NCBI RefSeq assembly: GCF_000970045.1
Contig: NZ_CP009505.1
Location: 3,806,808 to 3,870,807 of the forward strand
Source of the DNA: Methanosarcina sp. MTP4
GTDB lineage: Archaea; Halobacteriota; Methanosarcinia; Methanosarcinales; Methanosarcinaceae
Length of the DNA stretch: 64,000 nt
Reading direction: 5' to 3'
Shown: positions 56,001 to 64,000 of the stretch, one piece after another
Layout: every line of letters starts with the position of its first letter
Numbering within the stretch: the first letter of the stretch is position 1
The notes under the pieces: generated by a model
What the model was told of the DNA's origin: nothing
Seen by the model: only the letters and a program-made list of their open reading frames with translations
The model's database searches: none
Made by a program: the position numbers and the translations under genes

Positions 56001-58312
56001 ACGGCATAACCCGCATCAGCCATTCCTTCAAGGAGCTTGCTGATACTGGGCGCAACGTCAAGGTAGGAAGCCCCGATCCCGTCCTTTCCGCAGCCGTGGT
56101 TGTAATAGATGATTGCAACCTTCTTTTCGGCTTCAGGGGTCCTTTCAGGGGAAAGCTCAACCTGGGCAAGGGTGCGGTTTACGAGCCAGTCAACCTGCCC
56201 CTGGATCGGAACGTAGATTTCCTCCTCGGTTTCAGGGTGAATCTCGGAGGTGGAAATCATGATCGGGTCAATAAACCCATACCACTCCGGCCTGTAGATC
56301 CTCATCATGCTGTCAGCCGGGAGAGGGCTGCTGCTTTCGTTCCATTCCGTAGAATTCAGGTACCCGTTCAGGACTCCGTTGATAAGGGGGATGTCCAGCC
56401 CTTCGGTATCGAAGTAGTTTCCGCGGTACGTAAAGGAGATGAGAGCGTCCACGTACGTCTCGGTCTCGTTCCTGATGAAAGGATCACACAGGTTGGAAGA
56501 ATCACCATAGAAAGTGATAACGTTGACACCCCTGGATTCAAATTCCCGAATAAGGGTTTCGAAAGGTTCCACCCTGTTAGGGTAGTAAGAAGCATAGAAA
56601 GCCATGCCTACGGTGGGAGCACCTGCATTATAACGGTACCCTCCGTCCTCCCGGTTTGCATACCAGTCCAGGTATTCCTCATAGCTTTCGGCAAAATAAA
56701 GGTCTGAACCGTTAACGAAGTCAGGGTGATAGATAGCTCTTTTAGGAGGACCTATCGGAGCCTCTATCTCGAGGTCATTCCTGCCATAGTACTCGCTTGC
56801 GAGGTAAAAAATCATGTAGTCCAGGTTTTGGTCATCTGCAGGTATGTTTGACCAATAGCTCTGGAGAAAAGCCTTCAGCTCGGCTTCGTCATCAAATTTT
56901 GAAGGGATCGGTTCAGGATTATCAGAAAGGGTAGTAGTCTGACCAATGACCACAGCTCCGTTTGCAATTGCCTCATCAATATCGTCCCGAAGCAGTTCCG
57001 CATCCTGGGTAAACATGTTGATGTAAATGATATCCATACTACCGAAATCGACCTCAGTATGGTTTTCCAGGTTATTCGGCGTAAAATAGCTCACTGTAAG
57101 GTTCAGGTCACTGTTGCTATTGAGCCTGTTTACCGCAGTCTCAAGCTGGTAGTCATACCTGTATCCGGTGATGATTGAAACGTTTAGGTGAGGGCTGTTT
57201 GATAGGTTCGTATACTTTTCTTTTAAGAGCACGACATCAACATAAGGTTTGGCAGAGCCCATTTTAGGTTTGGCATACCCACTAACAATTGAGCGGTCAA
57301 GAAAGCCCAGAACTTTATCATGAGGAACGAGGTCATCGGAACTTATAGTGATATTTTGATTAGAGAGATCAGTACCAATTGAAACTGCAAGATTTCCAGA
57401 GCCACTGTACCATAACCAGGTATCCGTACTCTTATATTGAGCGTAAGTAGCGGCAAGTAATTCATATTCACCGTTTGGGATATCTTCAAAAGAGTAGTAT
57501 CCATTCTCGTCACTGGTAGTATTAGCTACAAACTCTTCATCAGAACTTATCAACACAACATCAACATACGGTTTGGCAGAACCCATTTTAGGTTTGGCAT
57601 ACCCACTAACAATTGAGCGGTCAAGAAAGCCCAGAACTTTACCATGTGGAACGAGGTCATCGGAACTTATAGTGATATTTTGATTAGAGAGATCAGTACC
57701 ATTTGAAACTGCGAGACTTTCAGAGCCACTGTACCATAACCAGGTATCCGTACTCTTATATTGAGTGTAAGTAGCGGCAAGTAATTCATATTCACCGTTT
57801 GGGATATCTTCAAAAGAGTAGTATCCATTCTCGTCACTGGTAGTATTAGCTACGAACTCTTCATCAGAACTTATCAGCACAACATCAACATACGGTTTGG
57901 CAGAGCCCATTTTAGGTTTGGCATACCCACTAACAATTGAGCGGTCAAGAAAGCCCAGAACTTTATCATGAGGAACGAGGTCATCGGAACTTATAGTGAT
58001 ATTTTGATTAGAGAGATCAGTACCATTTAAAACTGCAAGATTTCCAGAGCCACTGTACCATAACCAGGTATCCGTACTCTTATATTGAGCGTAAGTAGCG
58101 GCAAGTAATTCATATTCACCGTTTGGAATATATTCAAAAGAATAATATCCATTCTCGTCACTGGTAGTATTCGCCACTAGTTCATACTTAACTCCTTCAC
58201 TTCCAGCTGCAGGGCAAGCAGAGACCAGCATAAAGAGCAGTAAAAGTATCAATCCAAAAATTTTAGCGTATTTTACAGGGTTTTTTAATTTATCAGTCCG
58301 AATTCTTTCCAT
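53042..58312 (-). CDS. exported, membrane-anchored CobN-like protein with N-terminal repeats
   Basis: 1756 residues; GAGGAG lies just before the ATG. Signal peptide (~16-36, [21 protein letters not shown]), three near-identical 108-residue repeats (~40-365) of a carboxypeptidase-regulatory/SdrD-like beta domain ([21 protein letters not shown]), then the CobN body. The family motif reads [13 protein letters not shown] (~911) and [31 protein letters not shown] follows. [16 protein letters not shown] lies near 1610. The end is [23 protein letters not shown] plus RKKKL. It is a surface CobN-like protein with an extra adhesion- or spacer-like module, the most elaborate of the three. Confidence 0.88.
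   Translation of the reverse strand: [1756 protein letters not shown]
57246..58200. repeat. 324-bp in-frame tandem repeat inside the second CobN-like gene
   Basis: GGTTTGGCAGA recurs at 57246, 57570 and 57894, period 324 bp = 108 codons. Three copies, nearly identical even at silent positions, encode the N-terminal beta-domain repeats. The outermost copy is partly divergent at the signal-peptide junction. Such identity indicates recent duplication or gene conversion. Confidence 0.92.
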
Positions 58313-58914
58313 TGTATCTCCTCATAAAAAATAAAATTATGTAAGCCCTGATAAGGGGCTGAACACCGGGTTAAGGATTGCAAAGGGACGGGAATTGCAA
58401 GCCAAAACATATTTTGAATGAAATCCCCGGAGACGGAAACATACCGGGAAAATACATTTCCGGAGGGGCGTGATTATAGAAATTGAACACAAGTTTACTT
58501 TCAAAAAGATGAGCAAATGCCAGCCACAATAGATTGAAAATATATTGATGCGCCAACCATGAATATGACATCGTTTTTTTATGACAGTTGATCCCACCTT
58601 TTCCGTTCAATAGTCTCCACTTACGGAACAACTCAAGTTGAGTTTATTTGACATATAATCCCTATTTTTTGGGTAACGATCGTTACCCTGAAAGGTAACA
58701 AGAAGCTAAAAAGGCTGGAAAAAATAGCCCAATCGAATAGAAAAATTCGTCAAATAAAAACCAATAAACACTGTACCATAAAAAAGAGGAGATGAAGAAA
58801 AGAAAACAATAGAAGTAAAAAAAGAGATCAAGAGAAAAGAAATCAAGAGAAGTAAAAAACAAAAAAAGGATTTGAGGGCACTGAAATAAATAATGCCCCC
58901 AGTCTATCGAAGTC
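58313..58914 (-). promoter_or_regulatory. promoter region of the second CobN-like gene with two palindromes
   Basis: 602-bp gap. On the minus strand an 18-bp perfect palindrome GGGTAACGATCGTTACCC (58671-58688) lies just upstream of a TATA-like GATTATATG (58653-58661). A second palindrome, AACTCAA-G-TTGAGTT (58630-58644), follows at about the expected transcription start. The resulting leader is ~320 bases and contains AGCCC-CTTATCA-GGGCT 30 bases before the gene. 58690-58914 is A/T-rich and ends the third CobN-like gene; no gene there. Confidence 0.6.
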
Positions 58915-61900
58915 TCAAAGCTTTCTCTTCCTGAATCCGAGATAGATACCTCCCACTGCTGCAAGTACGAACAAAGTACCCACAACGTCAGAACCTGAGA
59001 AAGACATCGGACTTCCTCCCTCGGAACCATCTGCTGCATCTTTCTGCATCTCGTAGCCTTCCACATAAGGATCTGATTCAGCAGATGAAGAGCTTTCCGG
59101 AGCATCGGGGGTTTGGGTCCCATATCCGGCATCAGTTTCCTGAACGGTTGTCTGGTTCGCACTCTTTACCACAGGGGTAGAACTGCCCCTGTTACCACTG
59201 CTGCTACTCGTACTGGGTGAGGTAATAGGAGTAGTCTCCGGGAAATCGGTTGCTTCGGTGATCTTATTATTGTATGCGTCCTGAAGCTCCTGGCTGACTC
59301 CCGCAACAGACATCATGCCTTTCACGTACTCATCAAGCAGGGGATTTCCGCAGGTGTGGTGGCAGCAGGTGACACCGTCCTCTACAACTGACTTTACGTA
59401 CTCGGAAACAAGCTGGTCTCTTATCTCGGTGTTCTCCCAGTAGCCTTTACGCATGGTTTCCAGCATCCTGGCTTCTATTGACTGCATGGCGTAAGGGTTG
59501 TTTTCCTTGAACCATTCCTGCATGTCAGGGTCGTTGATGTACGTTTCATAGACGAGTTCCCAGTCGCTGTCATCCACAAGGTCCGGGTCACAGACTTCCC
59601 AGCCCCAGAGGTTGTTTACGAACTCTGCCATAAGCTTGCCTCCGGAGTATCCGGATTCCATCATGCCTTTGATCCACTGGTCGTTGAGGTACCTGGACCG
59701 AAGGTTCTTTTTCAGGTACTCGTCCATCGGAGTCATCCCGCAGTTTTCCGCGTCCTGGCTCCGGGTATCGGAGACGTACATCTCCGGGGTTTCCCCTGAA
59801 AGGTACCTGCTCACAAGGTTCATACCTCCGAAATACTGGAAGAAGTCGTCGTTGTCAAGAGTGTCGTAGAGGTTCGAGGAATCCGAGTGGACAGACGCAT
59901 CCGCTGCTTTCAGGTTTTCTGCCAGGAGTTCGGAACACTTTTCACCCCAGATATCGGTCCCGTAGGCATAACCCATCTTGTCGAGGTAAAGCTCGGCAAT
60001 TGTTTCCTCGTTTTCCCAGGTCCCACTTGCACCGATGGCATTGGCAACCCCGATCTCATAAGTCCCGTCTTTAACCGCAAAACAGCGCATTTCGGACAAT
60101 TGCTTTGCGGTATCACTGTCATACCCTGCAGCGACAAGGGCAGCAAAGATCTGCTGGCTGTTCTCATTCACATAGTTCGTATAGTTGGTATCCGGGACTG
60201 TGGATTGGTTGGCTGCAAGCCTGACAGCCTCATCGATCATTTTTATCTTGTCAGGGAAAGCGTCCCTCATCCCGGCGGTCGTATAGACAATGTCGATCCT
60301 CGGCCTGCCGATCAGGGATTCATTGCGCAGGAGTGAGTCTTCAGGCAGGAGCGCATACATTTCGGACTCGTTCATGACCGCAAACACAAAATTTCCTTCA
60401 TCGTCTACTTTTAGCTGCCTGGTTTCATCGTCCCAGATAGGCTTTATCCCGAGCAGGTAAAGCACTTCGGCTTCAAGGGTCCCGTGGTCTCTTATGAACT
60501 CCACACCGAACCTTGAGAACGAAACTTTTTGCGGGTATTCCCCGTATTTTCCGTAGTAGTCCTCAAGCAGGGAATTTGCCATGGCAACTCCCAGTTCCCA
60601 GGCAGCTTCCGAGGGGTAAAGCCTCGAGTCCACCCCGTAGAAGTTGCACCCTGTGGGGACCGAATCAGGATTCTGAATCGGGTCCCTGCCTGACCTCGGA
60701 GGGATGTAGCCGCCTTCAAGGGCTGAGAGCAAATGGTCCATTTCCTGGGAACACTGCCTGAGCCTGTCCCTGTATTCAACCCCTATCTCAAGGGCGGAGC
60801 TCACCGAACTCTCGTTACTTCCGTAGACCAGGTCCTGGGCTGCTTCGGGGGTGATGTTACTGTTGCTGCTAACCACTTCCCAGACAAGCCGGTCCACCCT
60901 TGTGTCATCCGAGGGAATCCCGAGCGGGTATTCCGTTGTATCGGAATAGAAGGCAGCTTCCACAGCTTTTTCAAAGCTGTTTCCCATCATTGCCCTTACC
61001 ATCAGGCTCATCTCGTCCCTGTGCAGGTCCAGGATGTCGGCTTTGTATTCAAGCCCCTGTTTCAGGTCGATGTTTACCGAGCTGTTGTTGAAGCCGTAGA
61101 GCGCGTCCTGGGCGTCCCGGTACTTTGTACCGTTGTATATGACATCCCTTACAAGGGCATCTACTTTCGTATCATTTTCAGGAATGCCTGCAGGGTAGAG
61201 AGTTGAGTTGGAATAGAAAGCAGCAGTCACATTCCCTTCAAATGAAGGCCCGAGCATAGTCCTGATAACCGGAGGCAGGTCTTCCAGTACAGGTTCGACA
61301 ACTCTGTCTTTGTAGCTTAAGCCGAACTCCAGGTCACTGGTTACGGATGAGTTGCTGGAACCGTATACAATGTCCTGAGCCGTTGCGGGCTCCGTCCCGT
61401 TGATTAGAACTTCCCTTATCATCCGGTCCACATCCGTATCCCCCTCAGGAATACCTGCGGGATACCCTCTTGCATTGGTATAGAAAGTAGCGGTCACATT
61501 CCCTTCAAAGGATGCACCCATGATTGCCCGGATAATGGATACCAGTTCACCCTCCTTTTGCTCCAGGCTCTTTTCGGGAGGCACCTCCCCGAACACATGC
61601 ATGCCGTAGGGAATATTTTCCTCGGAAATTTCTTCGAGATACTCGTGGAGGACGTTTTTCACGAAATCGTTGAAGAAGGTTTCATTGGTCCTGAGCTCTT
61701 CGACCATGCTTTCGTTTACGTCAAGGTCTACATCGAGCTTGAGTTCAAGCATCTCATCGATTATGAGCTTCCGGTATTTTTCCTGCACATCGGTCCCGCT
61801 CATAGCAGGGTCGTAGTAGGACTGGATGTTTCCGGCAAGCCCTGCCATTTCCCCGTGCAGTCCGCCCTTTTCAAGGGTCGGGGTCAGGTGGTCGATTATC

Positions 61901-63834
61901 AGGGCGTTTCCACGGTATTCCGCAGTCAGGCCTTCTCCCACGTTTGCCACGATATAGGGATAGATGTTCGGAATATCCTGAAGCAGGAGGGGAGACCATT
62001 CCGCTGTGCGGTTCATCCCGTACGCCGAACCAGGGAGCCATTCATGGGTCCCGTGGGTCCCGAGGTGGATCAGGGCATCAGGCTTCCATTCCTCGTTCTT
62101 ATTCAGCCAGAGATAGAAAGCAATGTACTGGTGCGGGGGCGGGAGGATGCTGCTGTGGTACATGGCATTTTCATTCTGCATGAAACCCCTGGCAGGCTGG
62201 GGCATGAGCCAGACGTTCCCACAGCGGACAGCCGGGATCACGATATATTTCCCGCTTTCGTTTTCCCAGATCATGTGACTCTTGTCCGAAGGCACGTCTT
62301 CTTCCCAGGGCGCACCCCACTCTGCAATGGTAGCTTCCCGGAGGTCTTCGGGAATTTCAGCCTCAAACCACTCCCTGTAAGTCTCCATTGGCAGGAGCAC
62401 CATGTCCCCGTTTTCAATTCCGTTCTGGACCATTGCCTCAAGTTCCCCGGGAGCCCAGGAACCGACATTCCTGCCCCGGTCCTGGATCCTGTCCAGCAGT
62501 TCCGTTGAATTTTTCGGGGCGTCCTCGATATTATAATTCCGTTCACTTTCATTCATCTTTTGAAGTATGGAAACCATACTCGAGATAGTGTCAAGGTAAC
62601 TTGCCCCGACGTTGTCTTTTCCAGGCGGGTAGTTGTAATAGATGATTGCAACGTTTTTCTCAGTGTTATCCTTGAGTTTCAGTTCTGCCCAGTTTATCGA
62701 GCGGTTTGCAATCCAGTCTACCTGGGCAGGGATTGCCTCATATACGTACTCGTTCCAGGAAACCTGTATATTCTTCCCGACCACGATGTACTCGAAAATC
62801 CCGTCCCTGTCCGGAGCCATAGTCTTTCGGGCGACCTCTTCGGTGGGAATCCCCCTGTTAGCGTCGGCGGGGTCATCGGATTCCGAAGCCACGATGCCTT
62901 TCAGTACCGCCACGTCCAGGTCCTCCAGTTCCTCGATTCCGCGGGTATAGTTTTCGTAATTAAGTGCGAAGCTCTTTAGAGAAATCGCACACTGAATGAG
63001 GGGTTCACCGCTTTCGTCACAATAAAATTCGGTGACATTGTTAAACGTATCAAAACCTGCGATTACGTTGCAGTCCTTGCTTTCAAGGTCCCTGATAAGG
63101 GCATCCACAACCTCGGTATTCCCGTCTTTGTAATCGCTCTTATGGAACCATATCCCGATTGTGGGACGGTCCGGGTCATAGACCCTGTGCTCCCCGTTTG
63201 AGCTGTTGCCGTACCATTCAAGGTATTCGGAGTTGTTGTCGAACCAGTACTTATCGACCGGAGAATCCGGATGGTAAAGCCCGGCAGGCAGGATTATAGG
63301 GTCCTCATATTCCCAATCCGCTGTCAACTCCGTTTTGCTTGAGAAATTCTGGGCAAGGTAGGCAAGGAAATTTCTGGAGTTTTCCTTGAGGAATTCCTCC
63401 TCTACCCCGATGTTGTAAAAGTACTTCTCGACCATACTTCCGTTTTCATCCCCAGGGTAGGCATAGTCATAATCGGACATATTAAAAGAAGCCCCGGGGA
63501 AGGAGGTGATGTCGATTAGCACGGCACCGTTCGACTTTGCCCTTTCAAGGTCATCTCCGACCTCATCAAAAACCGAATCCCAGAGCATGTAGGTGAATAT
63601 GATGTCCGGGTTCCCTAAATCGACCTCCGAAAAGTCCGTGGTTCCGGATTCGTAATATGTCAGGTTCAGCTTATCTTTATATGGACTGGTATTCCAGCCC
63701 TCTTCAAAAGCAGCCTGAGTACCATAGCTTATTACTGTTATATCAACGTGGTTTTCATCTGCCGATACCGTTGGCGCAAGCAACAAAAGAAGCACTGCGC
63801 TTAAAAACAATAACCTGAATTTTAGACTCTACAC
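58915..63834 (-). CDS. exported, membrane-anchored CobN-like protein with GTG-TAG opening
   Basis: About 1638 residues. This copy has the most canonical CobN core: IHLGTHGTHEWLPGS (~580-595) and IYPYIVANVGEGLTAEYRGNALIIDHLTP. Three ~95-residue internal repeats (SFEGNVTATFY, AGIPEGDTDVDRMIREVL) stand where the other two copies have one. [16 protein letters not shown] lies near 1480, then a Ser/Thr linker, then helix SFSGSDVVGTLFVLAAVGGIYLG and RKRKL. GGGGG is five bases before GTG (63832-63834), but codon 2 is TAG. The frame after it gives a full signal peptide (LKFRLLFLSAVLLLLLAPTVSA). Either TAG is read as pyrrolysine, or translation starts at TTG 63808-63810 with a shortened signal peptide. 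Confidence 0.82.
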
Positions 63835-64000
63835 AATATCCCCCACAACTTCTTGTGAAATTCCGGATCACCCCTGGAGAAAAATTGCCAGAATGTCGGA
63901 ACCACAATTTCATTTTCTTTTTAGAACCGAATTAGATTGTACTGGTGTGCTACAAAGAAATCCGGATAGCCAGGTTGTAAAAATGAAGCTGGAAGCTCTC
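63835..64000. other. upstream region of the third CobN-like gene, window end
   Basis: Holds the ribosome-binding GGGGG for the minus-strand gene at 63840-63844 and presumably its promoter. An ATG at 63983 could open a plus-strand gene (M-K-L-E-A-L), but only six codons are visible, too few to call. Confidence 0.3.

Noticed and set aside
58313-58640. Possible cobalamin riboswitch in the leader of the second CobN-like gene
   Set aside because: I looked for the B12-box and its conserved pairing partners and found none; only a small 5-bp hairpin near the gene.
58671-58688. NrpR nitrogen operator
   Set aside because: NrpR sites are GGTA-N5/6-TACC; here the spacing between GGTA and TACC is 8.

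Overview
The window is a stretch of chromosome from a methylotrophic methanogenic archaeon of the Methanosarcina type. The evidence is a methanol methyltransferase pair (mtaC, mtaB) with divergent Msr-type regulators, three iron-sulfur flavoproteins with the compact CX2CX2CX5C motif, a formylmethanofuran dehydrogenase subunit E homologue, archaeal aromatic and nucleotide metabolism genes, archaeal TATA boxes, and a strong avoidance of TAG as a stop codon. Nearly every gene called here ends in TAA or TGA, as expected where TAG can encode pyrrolysine. The species cannot be fixed from the sequence alone.

Layout. 1-5.7 kb: two Msr/FilR1-type regulators on the minus strand, then mtaCB on the plus strand behind a very long leader. 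6-12.3 kb: a glycosyltransferase, a HAD phosphatase, methionine sulfoxide reductase B, small membrane proteins, a DUF2807 lipoprotein-like protein and an orphan MacB-type permease. 12.7-16.5 kb: a decayed/intact pair of membrane proteins, a GNAT acetyltransferase and three tandem flavoproteins. 16.6-22.5 kb: three large surface proteins. 22.8-33.8 kb: dUTPase-type hydrolase, ADH synthase, a radical SAM protein, a COG0523 GTPase between two small helix-turn-helix paralogues, ferredoxin, aspartate-semialdehyde dehydrogenase and a NudC-like Nudix hydrolase interrupted by one in-frame TAG. 33.9-38.7 kb: larC, larB, a stand-alone LarC C-terminal-domain homologue and an unrecognised 592-residue protein, all on the minus strand. 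39.3-45.3 kb: UMP kinase, an ABC export operon, ribose-1,5-bisphosphate isomerase and a third Msr-type regulator. 45.3-47.1 kb: a gene-free 1.8 kb stretch that contains two paralogous structured RNA candidates with matching promoters. 47.1-48.1 kb: fmdE-like and trmO-like genes. 48.2-63.8 kb: three giant CobN-like proteins in tandem, each with a signal peptide and a C-terminal membrane anchor, so apparently acting outside the cytoplasm.

How the parts fit. The methanol genes feed methyl groups into methanogenesis and are probably switched by the adjacent Msr proteins. The Lar genes point to a nickel-pincer cofactor, and the CobN trio to handling of a corrinoid, tetrapyrrole or metal at the cell surface. 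Corrinoid and nickel chemistry is heavy in these organisms.

The most unusual signals are the twin RNA candidates at 45.74-45.87 and 46.30-46.42 kb, the anchored CobN trio (one copy has lost its HGT motif), the in-frame TAG in the Nudix gene, a GTG-TAG opening on the third CobN gene, and apparent ATT and ATA starts behind strong ribosome-binding sites. Many intergenic gaps carry short tandem repeats with 12-58 bp periods.
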